Source: Hemerocallis citrina (lineage: Eukaryota > Streptophyta > Magnoliopsida > Asparagales > Asphodelaceae). Taken from it: a stretch of 64,000 nucleotides of DNA. The notes under the pieces are model-generated. The model had not been told where the DNA came from. It searched no databases and saw only the letters and a list, made by a program, of their open reading frames with translations. Of the stretch, positions 33,133 to 41,899 are shown one piece after another. The stretch is taken from NCBI GenBank assembly GCA_017893485.1, contig CM030363.1, positions 171,727,456-171,791,455 on the forward strand. Direction: 5' to 3'. Each line of letters starts with the position of its first letter. The first letter of the stretch is position 1. A program made the position numbers and the translations under genes.

Positions 33133-33428
33133 CAGTCGACTGTTTACTTTCCACAGTCGACTGGTAAGTGTTACAAAATTGGTTTTCATCGGCAGGACAG
33201 TCGACTGTTCACTTCCACAGTCGACTGCTGCTGGTGTTTGGGTTTTCAAAGCATTCGCGGAACAGTCGACTGATTCCTGGTCGACAGTTGACTGAACCGA
33301 CTGTGTATTATTGATGTTTTAAAGTTTTCGTAAAACACTCGACTGATTCTTTGTCGACAGTCGACTGAACAGACTGAGATGTTTTGATGTTCGCTGAACA
33401 GTCGACTGATACTGTCACCAGTCGACTG
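33133..33428. promoter_or_regulatory. Five doublets of the palindrome CAGTCGACTG
   Basis: Perfect CAGTCGACTG palindromes lie at 33133, 33154, 33198, 33218, 33263, 33358, 33399 and 33419. One-mismatch copies lie at 33285 and 33336. They pair as 33133/33154, 33198/33218, 33263/33285, 33336/33358 and 33399/33419, with start-to-start spacing of 20 to 22 bp. The doublets recur every 63 to 73 bp. Two-turn spacing of a twofold-symmetric site suggests a protein-binding array. This is an inference from pattern only. Confidence 0.8.
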
Positions 33429-33899
33429 AACCGAACTGTTTATTTTGGTTTTGAGTTTGGATTTGATTTTGACAAAAAAGTTAAATAAGTTGAATACGAG
33501 ATTTTATGATTATTAAGATTTGATTGAGTTTTATTGTGAAATGCACACAAGGATGTGAAAGATGAAATTGATAAAGATATCAAAATGAATTGTTCTCATG
33601 TTATGAGATTATAAAAGAAATGTTTTGAGAAAGAGTTTGTGAACAAAAGAAATGGAATTATTATTGGAGATTGATTATGAACTATTGTTGATCTCTAGAA
33701 AGAGATAGTTGTTGGAATCTAAAGGCTAGGCGAGACCCTAGTGACCGGCAGTATTATTTATGATTTTGAGAGCTAACCGTTGAGGGTTTAGTGTCTCTCG
33801 AGAAGTAGCCAGGTAGGCTGACTGTCTCTATTGTTCGAATTAAGTCCGGTAGGGTAAGCTAGCTCTAGGTTGTGATGATTTTCTTTTAAAACAAATTTT

Positions 33900-34520
33900 G
33901 TAAGGCTGTGATGGAAGTGAGAGAAAAACACGAGTTGAAGGCCATTGGATGGGTGTTGTTGAGGGTATGCACAGGCTGTCTTCACGATACGTCGTGACTT
34001 GACGTGGATACTACTCCAGAGTACCATTCCGGTAGTAATGCTTGTGGGATGTTGGGTGACTGCAAGAGGATCGTGTGTCATGAAATGAGGCTGAATTACC
34101 ACAGGATGTCTGCATGATGAGTCATGTCAGCGATGGGATTCCCCTCTAGGTTTTCTGTACACGTGCTTGTAATCGTAGAACATCTATGATACTTACCAAA
34201 ATTACAGATAGATACATAGTGAAGACGTGATGAAAGTAAGAGAAAAACATTGAGTATGAGAGCCATTGGATAGCGGTGAGAGCGCATCCCAGGAATTCCC
34301 ATGATGAGTCTGGGTGAGGATGCTGCTCCAGAGTACCATCCCGGTGGCGACGCTCGTGGGATGTTTGAAGACTATGGGTAGTGTCATGTCTATGGTGAGA
34401 GCTGAATTACCACAGGATGTCTGCATGATGAGTCATGTCAGCGATGGGATTCCCTCCAGAGTGCCTAGAGATGAGTTCGTAGGTCAGAAAACATCTAGGA
34501 TACTTACCGTAGTTACTGTA
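33900..34520 (+). repeat. ~311-bp tandem duplication inside the solo LTR
   Basis: GCTGAATTACCACAGGATGT plus about 40 more matching bases occurs at 34090 and 34401. GAGAGCCATTGGAT-like and CCAGAGTACCAT(T/C)CCGGT segments repeat at the same offset. There are two copies. Confidence 0.85.
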
Positions 34521-35227
34521 GTAGATTAAGTCATGGCGAGGGATTGAACCCTATAAAGATGAAGAACGATTAAGGGCTTGCCCTCGGACCTATGTAGTAT
34601 GGGATGCATAGAATCCGAACAAGTGTGCATTAGTGTCATGTAATATAAATATCTGCATTAAGGACTAAGGGCACCGCACAACACGACATCAACAGGATAG
34701 TACCTTTGTAGTTTTGTTTGTGATCAAGTCTGTGTTTGCTAAAGTATTTAAGAATCGTTATACTGTTTCCGGCATAGAGAGGATGGCCGTGTATAATATT
34801 TCGTCAGTTGTAAGCAACTGACGTGCTCACAGTTTTATATGCAGGATTTGAAGTTACATGAAGATATAAAGAGAATTAATGCTGTTGATTACTTAAATGT
34901 TAAAGTTGTAAGAATTGTACATTCATTATTGTTGTATTTTATTAATTCCGCTGTGTATTGATGTAAAAGACTCTGATGTAATTATTGTTGAAATAAAAGT
35001 TTTAAATTTCCTTGTAAAATTGTACTAACAGAAGCGAAAAGATCCTGTAGAACATCTCGAATTCAGTGTATTTGGGATTCGGGGCGTTACAACTTAAGTC
35101 CGGGTGGGGCCCCCTAGCTTTCGTTGATGTCATGCTGACGTCAGCCTCAACCTCCTCAACACAGCAGATACTGCACCTGCTGTTTCTCATCACATCGTGC
35201 CCCCCTCTCATCTCTCTCTCCTACTTC

Positions 35228-35230
<3 letters not shown>

Positions 35231-35296
<66 letters not shown>

Positions 35297-35314
35297 ATAA
35301 TAATAATATATATA
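35231..35314. repeat. (TTA)n then (TA)n microsatellite
   Basis: About 20 TTA units are followed by TAA/TA units, the insertion site of the MITE at 35315. The equivalent tract in LTR copy 2 is at 36583-36669. Predicted proteins of poly-Ile or poly-Tyr across it are artefacts. Confidence 0.95.
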
Positions 35315-35684
35315 GGGAAAGCTTCGATTGTGCACTCCTCTAGTGCACACATCGTGTGCACTTGGCCTTCGGGCATTCATATCAACGATCCGAACCGTTC
35401 ACATTGATCTACACATCTAAATTAGTCTAAATATGTAAAATCAAATCATTTGAAATTTATTTGTCCATCCATCATGTGACTATAAAAAACAATGATTTTC
35501 AGCCATACAATTTTGTAACACTTCAATGGATGGGTAAATAAATTTCAAATAATTTGATTTTACATATTTAGACTAATTTAGATATGTAGATCAATGTGAA
35601 CGGTTCGGATCTCCGATATGAACGCCTGAAGGTCTAGTGCACATGTCGTGTGCACTAGAGGTAGTGCACAACCGAAGCTTTCCC
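35315..35684. mobile_element. Palindromic MITE, family M, copy 1
   Basis: 370 bp that fold on themselves nearly end to end. It starts GGGAAAGCTTCGATTGTGCA and ends TGCACAACCGAAGCTTTCCC. The inner halves (TAGACTAATTTAGAT versus ATCTAAATTAGTCTA) also pair. It is flanked by TA repeats. There is no gene. It is similar to 36670-37037 and 37448-37816, and more distantly to 48244-48603. Confidence 0.9.
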
Positions 35685-35708
35685 TATATATATATATATA
35701 TATATATA

Positions 35709-35880
35709 GGGAAAAAGGGGAATGAGCAACTTGCTCATTTGGTAAATGAGCAAGTGATGAGGTGGCATGCATGTGATTGAGAAATCATAAAAATGATTAG
35801 ATACTCAATGTATCACATGCATGCCACCTCAACAATTGCTCATTTATTAAATAAGCAAGTTGCTCATATCCCTTTTACCC
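35709..35880. mobile_element. Palindromic MITE, family N, copy 1
   Basis: 172 bp. GGGAAAAAGGGGAATGAGCA at the left pairs with TGCTCATATCCCTTTTACCC at the right. Inside, TTGCTCATTT...AAATGAGCAA motifs pair again. It is flanked by (TA)n on both sides. Confidence 0.88.
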
Positions 35881-35919
35881 ATATATATATATACACACAC
35901 ACACACTTATTATACTATT

Positions 35920-35960
35920 TAGAAATTACGGGGTATTACATACATCCCTCCTTTAGAAAT
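35920..35960 (-). promoter_or_regulatory. Polypurine tract of TRIM-like element
   Basis: On the minus strand TTTCTAAAGGAGGGATGTA abuts the 3' LTR start TGTAATACCCCG. An AAAGGAGGGA tract in this place is the usual plus-strand primer. Confidence 0.75.
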
Positions 35961-36158
35961 CAGCGTGCTCGCTGAGTACGGGGCATGCCATCTAGCGCAG
36001 GATCCTTCTTTCTACCCGATGTGGCGTCGTCCTCAATCCCGAAGATCAGTGACTCTTAACACCGTAGATCATCCCGGAGACCAGTGACTCTCAACACCGC
36101 AGATCATACTGAGGCCCTCTTCCACACTAGGTGTCGAAAGTCGGCTCTGATACCATTT
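35939..36158 (-). other. Internal domain of TRIM-like element
   Basis: 220 bp between the two LTRs. It contains the polypurine tract at one end and the primer-binding site at the other, and a doublet of CGGAGACCAGTGACTCT(T/C)AACACC-like words (36040-36105). No open frame of note. Confidence 0.8.
36144..36156 (-). promoter_or_regulatory. Primer-binding site, tRNA-iMet type
   Basis: On the minus strand TGGTATCAGAGCC, two bases after the LTR end. It matches the standard initiator tRNA-Met site. Confidence 0.92.
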
Positions 36159-36579
36159 GTAATGCCCCGTCCCAATACTCAGACAATTTTTATTATTTTT
36201 AGAAGACAAATTAATACTTATAGTACAACTGCCCACCACAGGCTGGCTCTCAAAAGGTGGTTAACCAATTAGGTGACTCTTTATCATAGGCATTATTATT
36301 TTAATACTAATTAATATTGTACTCTCCCAATATGGGATAATTCTAATACTCTCTCTCCTCTTTTTCTCTACCCGTGTATAGCGAAAAGCCCCCGTGGGCC
36401 CCCCTCTACTGTGCCACGTCAGAACAACCAAGACACAGCGCTCTCTGTCTTCTCAACTTAAGTCCGGGTGGGTCCCCCCTAGCTTTTGCTAACGTTAGCC
36501 TCAACCTCTTCAACACAGCAGATACCGCACCTGCTATTTCTCATCACATGGTGCCCCCCCTCTCATCTCTCTCTCCTAC

Positions 36580-36582
<3 letters not shown>

Positions 36583-36669
<87 letters not shown>
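36583..36669. repeat. (TTA)n then (TA)n microsatellite
   Basis: About 14 TTA units then about 22 TA units, directly before a palindromic MITE. Counterpart of 35231-35314. Confidence 0.95.
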
Positions 36670-36671
<2 letters not shown>

Positions 36672-37037
36672 GAAAGCTTCGGTTGAGCACTACTCTACTG
36701 CTCACCGCGTGAACACTAGGCCTTTGGGCGTTCATATCGAAAATCCGAACCGTTCTCATTGATCTACACATCTAAATTAGTCAAAATATGTAAAATCAAA
36801 TCATTTGAAATTCATTTGCCCATCCATCATGTGACTATAAAAACAATGATTTTCAGCCATACAATTTTGTAACACTTCAATGAATGGGCAAATGAATTTC
36901 AAATGATTTGATTTTACATATTTAGACTAATTTAGATGTGTAGATCAATGTGAACGGTTCGGATTTTCGATATGAATGCCCGAAGGCCTAGTGTTCATGC
37001 GGTGAGCACTAGAGTAGTGCTCAACCAAAGCTTTCCC
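36670..37037. mobile_element. Palindromic MITE, family M, copy 2
   Basis: GGGAAAGCTTCGGTTGAGCA ... TGCTCAACCAAAGCTTTCCC, 368 bp, same inner sequence as copy 1, flanked by (TA)n. Its position in the LTR equals that of copy 1. Confidence 0.9.
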
Positions 37038-37054
37038 TATATATATATATATAT

Positions 37055-37433
37055 GGAAAAAGGGGTATGAGCAACTTGCTCATTTAGTAAATAAGCAATT
37101 GATGAAATGGCATACATGTGATTGGAATTATATATATGGAAAAGGGGGTATGAGCAACTTGCTCATTTAGTAAATAAGCAATTGATGATGTGGCATACAT
37201 GTGATAGGAAAAGCCTTAAATGGGTTAGTTGTCCAATGTTTCACATGCATGTGACTATAAAAAAGGGAAAGCATCTGAAACATTGCTCATTTAGTAAATG
37301 AGCAAGTGATTATGTGGCATGCATGTGAAATATTGGACAACTAACCCATTTAAGGCTTTTCCTATTACATGTATGACACATCATCAATTGCTTATTTACT
37401 AAATGAGCAAGTTGCTCATACCCCTTTTTCCCA
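37055..37433. mobile_element. Palindromic MITEs, family N, copies 2 and 3
   Basis: A partial left arm at 37055-37125 (GGAAAAAGGGGTATGAGCAA...) is followed by a TA run. A larger palindrome follows at 37138-37433, starting GGAAAAGGGGGTATGAGC and ending GCTCATACCCCTTTTTCC. The larger one contains an inner inverted pair (GAAAAGCCTTAAATGGGTTA and its complement). Confidence 0.82.
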
Positions 37434-37447
37434 TATATATATATATA

Positions 37448-37816
37448 GCGAAAGCATCGGTTGTGCACTGCTCTAGTGCACACGGCATGTGCACTAGGCC
37501 TTCGGGCGTTCATATCGACGATCTGAACCATTCACATTAATCTACACATATAAATTAGTCTAAATATATAAAATCAAATCATTTGAAATTTATTTACCCA
37601 TTCATTGAAGTGTTACAAAATTGTATGGCTGAAAATCATTATTTTTTATAGTCACATGATGGATGGGTAAATAAATTTCAAATGATTTGATTTTACATAT
37701 TTAGACTAATTTAGATATGTAGATCAATGTGAACGGTTCAGATCATCGATATGAATGCCTGAAGGCCTAGTGCACACACTGTGTGCACTAAAGGAGTGCA
37801 CAACCGAAGCTTTCCC
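37448..37816. mobile_element. Palindromic MITE, family M, copy 3
   Basis: Starts GCGAAAGCATCGGTTGTGCA, ends TGCACAACCGAAGCTTTCCC, 369 bp, preceded by (TA)n. The centre is in the opposite orientation relative to copies 1 and 2 (CATTCATTGAAGTGTTACA comes first). The gypsy array begins within ten bases of its right end. Confidence 0.88.
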
Positions 37817-37824
37817 ATATAAAC

Positions 37825-39370
37825 GAGTTGTTGACAGAGCTTGAGTGATGACAAAGGGTGTTGAACTTGTTGTTCTGGGCCAACGAGTTGTTGACAGAGC
37901 TCAAGTGGGAATCAGAGCATAGAACTTGCTGTTTGGAGCTGGCAAGTTATTGATGGAGCTCTTGCAAAGAGCAGACCGTTGAACTCGTTGTTTGGAGTCA
38001 ATGAGTAGTAGACGTAGGCTGGGTGAAGAGCAAGGAATTCAACTCGTTGTCTGAAGCCAACAAGTTATTGATGAAGCTTGAGCGTAGAGCAAGGTGTTGG
38101 TCTCGTTGTTTGGGACCAACGAGTTGTAGATGGAGCTCATGCAAAGAGCAGAGTGTCGAACACATTGTTTGGAGCCAACGAGTTGTTGATGGTGCTTGGG
38201 CGAAGACCCAGGCGTTGAACTCGTTGTTTGGAGTCAACGAGTTATTGATGGATCTTCAGCGAAGACCAAGACATTGAACTCGTTGTTCGGAGTCAACAAG
38301 TTATTGACGGAGCTCGTGTAGGGAGCAGAGCGTTGAACTCGTTGTTTGGAGTCAACGAGTTATTGACGGTGCTTGGGTGAATACCAAGACGTTGAACTCA
38401 TTATTTGGAGTCAATGAGTTGTTGACGAAGCTTGAGCGTAGAGTAAGGTTTCGAACTCGTTGTTTGGGACCAATGAGGTGTTGACAGAGCTCAAGCAGAG
38501 TGCGTAGCATTGAACTTGTTGTTTGATACCAACAAGTTATTGACGAAGCTCGTGCGGAGAGCAGAGCGTTGAACTCATTATTTGGGACCAACAAATATAA
38601 ACGGAGCTCGCACGGGGAGTAGAGCATTGAACTCGTTGTTTGGGACCAACAAGCTATTGATGGAGCTCATGCAGAGAGCAGGACATTGAACTCATTGTTT
38701 GGAGTCAATGAGCTAGTGATGGAGCTCAAGTGGTGAGGAAAACATTGAACTCATTGTTTGGGACCAACGAGTCATTGATGGAGCCTGAGCGAAGAGCAAA
38801 GCATTGAACTTGTTGTTTTGAGCCAACAAGTTATTTAGTGGGGCTTGAGCGAAGACCAAGGCGTTGCACTTGTTGTTTGGAGTCAACGAGTCGCTGATGG
38901 CACTCAAGCGAAGAGTAAGGCGTCAAACTCGTTCTTTGGGACCAACGAGCTATTGAAGGAGCTCGTGCGGGGAGCAGAGCATTGAACTCATTATTTGGAA
39001 CGAATGAGTTGTTGATGGAGCTCAAGTGGCAATCAGAGTATAGAACTCATCGTTTGTAGCCAACGAGTTGTTGACAGAGCTCATGCGAAGGGCAGAGCGT
39101 TGAACTCGTTGTTCGGAACCAACAAGTTATAGACGAGATCATGCAGAGAGCAGAGCGTTAAACTCATTGTTGGGAGCCAACAAGCTATTTGGTGGAGCTT
39201 GAGTGAAGACCAAGGCATTGAACTCGTTGTTCGAACGAGTTGTTGATGTAGCCTGAGCAGAGAGCAGAGCGTTGAACTCGCTGTTCGATGTTGATGAGTA
39301 GTTGGCTGGAGGAACCCAAGTGGCGTGCGTAGTGCCAGACTCATTTTTAGAGCGAATGAGTTTATGGGTA
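37825..39370. repeat. 59-bp tandem array, about 26 units
   Basis: TTGAACTCGTTGTTTGGAG-type units recur with spacing of exactly 59 bp where I measured it (38214, 38273, 38332, 38391, 38450). Each holds CAACGAGTT...GAGCTC. The array is non-coding and moderately diverged. Open frames across it are shadows. Confidence 0.92.
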
Positions 39371-40159
39371 TGTTGAATCTTCTCAATATTGAAGTGAAGT
39401 CACTCATGCTTGATCAGCATCGAGGTGATTCCGTTCCTCTCTTTGCTGACAAGTAGTTGCATATATCGAATGAGGTCCTTGGGACATAGAGCTTGCTCTC
39501 CTTTGTGTTACGCTGTGCTTGACAGAGTTGGGACTCTCCCGTTTGCACGATGCTTTAAGCGAGGCAGAGTTGGATCTTGCTCAAGTAAAGGTGGTCGAAT
39601 AAACCTGGAGCTTGCCTACCTAAGGAGGACTTATCATGAATTTCATCATCAAGAGTTGAGGTGGCCCTATAGAGCTCTTAGCTGGTAGGAGTCTGGTGAA
39701 GAGGTTGGTTTTTCTTAGGTAGAGCATGTCTCCAGTGTGTAGCTGGAAGAACAACTTGCAAGACAGTTTATTGTACAGTATTCGCAGGACTTTTGGTGGC
39801 GATTCTTAGACGTGAAACGTAGACTCATTGTAATTTTGCTGTTGTAATGAGACTTATAGTTTGTGGAATAAGAAGTCTTCTCCATGTCGGTGTCTTTTCC
39901 TGTGATTCATCTTTTGGGGGTTGGCTGGTCGTATGAGCTGCTCTTAGGGAGAGTTAGACTCTGGACTAGCCATTTTGTATTTGTAGATGTCTGTAGTTGT
40001 ACTGGATCTGAACATATGAGTTTACGATATTTCTGCGATTTTAAGAATTCCTTTCATATGCTTGATCCTTGCTGTCATGGTTGAGGTGCCATCGAATGGT
40101 TCTTTGTACTAAATAACAGGGCCTCAAGTCTGTTGCGTATAGCTAACGAACTGCCGATG
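39371..40159 (-). other. Unassigned gypsy spacer between arrays
   Basis: No recognisable gene on either strand. Plus-strand open frames (39410-39688, 39884-40084) lack known motifs. It is probably the single-copy part of the non-coding internal region. Confidence 0.45.
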
Positions 40160-41350
40160 GTGTACGACAGAGTTTGGAATTGCTCCGTCTTGAATTCAAC
40201 TAGTTGTAGGGACAATTCTGTAGGAGATTTGTTTTCCAAACTTACTGTATGAGCCCTCTAAAAAATTGTGAGAATCACATTGAGTGGAGAGTTGAAATCT
40301 ATGTGTTACTTTTTACAAGTGTTGCTTGAGTAACTGTGATCCACGATTTTGGACCTCTTAATCTGTTGTTGAGGAAAATTAACAAGTTGCAGGAACATAT
40401 CGAATGGCGAGTTGAACTCTGAACGTGTGTAATTGCAGGTTGTGAGAGTAACTCTGAGCCATGGGTATGGATTCCAAACTTGTTAGTTTTGAGTATTAAC
40501 AGGTTGCAGGAGCAGATCGAATGGCGAAGCGCACTCTGAACTTGATTCTTTACAAATTGTGAAAGTCTCTGTCGAGCCATGGGTATGGACTCCGAATCAG
40601 TCGTCGAGGTGCTAACGGATTGCAGGAGCAAATCAAATGGCGAAGTGCACTGTGGGTATGGATTCCGAACTTGTTAGTTTGAGTATTAACAGGTTGCAGG
40701 AGCAGATCGAATGGCGAAGCGCACTCTGAACTTGCTTCTTTACAAATTGTGAAAGTCTCTGTCGAGCCATGGGTATGGACTCCGAATCAGTCGTCGAGGT
40801 GCTAACGGATTGCAGGAGCAAATCAAATGGCGAAGTGCACTGTTAACTTGCTTTATCACAAATTGTTGGAGTCTCTTCAAGCCATGGGTATGGACTCCGA
40901 ATCCATCTTACGGGAAGACTTGTAACGAGTGTTTGGTGTTGCTTAAATGTATAAGTGTGGCACTCAACTCGTTGTATAAGTCTCCAAGGAAGTTCAACTA
41001 GTTACAGGAATAGATCAATCGGTGAGTTGTGCAGGATTGCATGTTGCGAAAGTATCCCCGAGTCATGGATCTGGATTCCAAACTTGTGTTGTGGAAAGCT
41101 TATAACAAGTGTTTTAGCGCCGCTCTAAGTGTAAGTTGGGCATTTAGCTCATTGATTGCTTTAACGAATTAACAGGTTGTCGGAGCAGATCGAATGGCGA
41201 AGCGCACTCTGAATTTGTTTCACTACAAAATGCTGGAGTAACTTCGAACTATGGGTGTGGACTCCGAACAGTTCTTGTAGGAAGCTTTTAATGAGTTTTT
41301 GGTGTTGTTTTTGTGTACAAGTTTGACACTCAACTCATTGTATACATCCG
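40160..41350. repeat. ~117-120-bp array homologous to that of gypsy element 1
   Basis: Units share GGTTGCAGGAGCAGATCGAA, TGGCGAAG(C/T)GCACTC and CATGGGTATGGA(C/T)TCCGAA. Read on the minus strand they match the older subtype at 2742-3150 (GTTCGGAATCC...CTTGGCTCGA...TTCGCCATTCG...CTCC-CAACCGTTGA). A segment of about 170 bp is almost identical at 40480-40650 and 40662-40830, a recent local duplication. Confidence 0.85.
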
Positions 41351-41899
41351 TAGAGTTGCAGAAGAATTTTGCAAAAAGTCATAGTATATTTTATTGGAAA
41401 ATAAAACTAAGCGGCTGCTCTAGTGGCTGGCCGTTATTACAAATTGGAAAAATTTGCTACTACTATTAAGAGAGGACATTTGAGAGGCCCTCGTTCACCT
41501 TTGCAAGGTGTTCTACTTTCCAAGTCCCTGTTGATATCTCCTTGTCCCCCGGGTCTTCAAGTTGATGAGCCATTAGGCGAACAACTTGGTAGACCTTGCC
41601 TGGGCTTGCCTATTTTGGAAGGAGCCCCCCATTGTTTTGCATAAAGAAAGAGGAATCTTCTGATGTACCAATGTGTTTAGGCAAGATTATTTGTTTCCGT
41701 TGAATGAGCGGAATGACTTTGGACGAGGGATTTAGGTTTATTACTGTGTTATGATGACTAGTTTGGACCTGGTGAGAGATGATTTGGCAGGTTTGGAAGT
41801 TCTTGGTAGAGTTGTTTGTGGCAATGGCTTCAAGCTTGTTTACAGTTTTTGAATTATCCTGACTGCTTTCTGGCGATAGCTCTATGGAGTCGAGGGGGA
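41350..41899 (-). other. Spacer downstream of gag-protease
   Basis: On the minus strand this follows the protease end, where reverse transcriptase would start in a complete gypsy element. The open frame 41610-41915 has no RT motif. No gene recognised. Confidence 0.5.

Larger units (their letters stand above)
31346..35091 (+). mobile_element. Solo LTR, 3746 bp, gypsy (chromovirus-like), TSD ACTTA
   Basis: Starts TGTAACACCCTGCAAAA and ends GGATTCGGGGCGTTACA. It is flanked by ACTTA at 31341-31345 and 35092-35096, and splits the TRIM-like LTR exactly. It is non-coding. Notable parts are CACGTG-rich sequence at 31390-32050, a TATA box at 32200, GTCGAC palindrome doublets at 33133-33428, a ~311-bp tandem duplication at 33900-34520, and an A/T-rich 3' tail with a polyadenylation-like AATAAAAG near 34992. 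Size and ends fit the large LTRs of Tekay/Del-type gypsy elements, which is an inference because no protein domain is left. Confidence 0.88.
35092..35938 (-). repeat. 3' LTR of TRIM-like element, second part
   Basis: Resumes with ACTTAAGTCCGGGTGGG after the solo LTR and matches 36459 onward. It contains a (TTA)n/(TA)n tract and two MITEs, and ends TTAGAAATTACGGGGTATTACA. Confidence 0.88.
31045..37816 (-). mobile_element. TRIM-like LTR element with 220-bp internal region, minus strand
   Basis: LTR copy 1 starts TGTAACGCCCCGCCCC at 31045, is interrupted by a solo LTR at 31346-35091, resumes at 35092 and ends GGGGTATTACA at 35938. LTR copy 2 starts TGTAATGCCCCGTCCC at 36159 and runs into 37816, where it is truncated against gypsy element 2. 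Only 35939-36158 lies between them. That spacer has a primer-binding site and a polypurine tract but no gag or pol, so the element is fully non-autonomous. Both LTRs carry a (TTA)n tract followed by palindromic MITEs in the same order. Confidence 0.82.
36159..37816 (-). repeat. 5' LTR of TRIM-like element, truncated and MITE-loaded
   Basis: Co-linear with copy 1 up to the second MITE. It then carries an additional N-family palindrome and a third M-family palindrome. The expected end (ATTACGGGGTATTACA) is missing, so the outer end was lost at the junction with gypsy element 2 near 37818. Confidence 0.78.

Noticed and set aside
33121..33440. CRISPR-like array (regular repeats with spacers)
   Set aside because: The repeats are 10-bp palindromes in a plant LTR, unit length drifts, the spacers are related to each other, and there are no cas genes. 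CRISPR arrays do not occur in plant nuclear DNA.
34801..34850. Small hairpin GTCAGTTG...CAACTGAC as a terminator or miRNA
   Set aside because: It is very short and lies in LTR sequence. I see nothing that separates it from chance.
35156..35380. Poly-Asn, poly-Ile and poly-Tyr open frames over TTA/TA tracts (also 36374-36712, 47374-47628, 47985-48296)
   Set aside because: They are translations of microsatellites and MITE hairpins, with no start context and no conserved protein.
37825..39370. CRISPR-like reading of the 59-bp array
   Set aside because: The whole unit repeats, with no unique spacers. It is a minisatellite inside a gypsy element.
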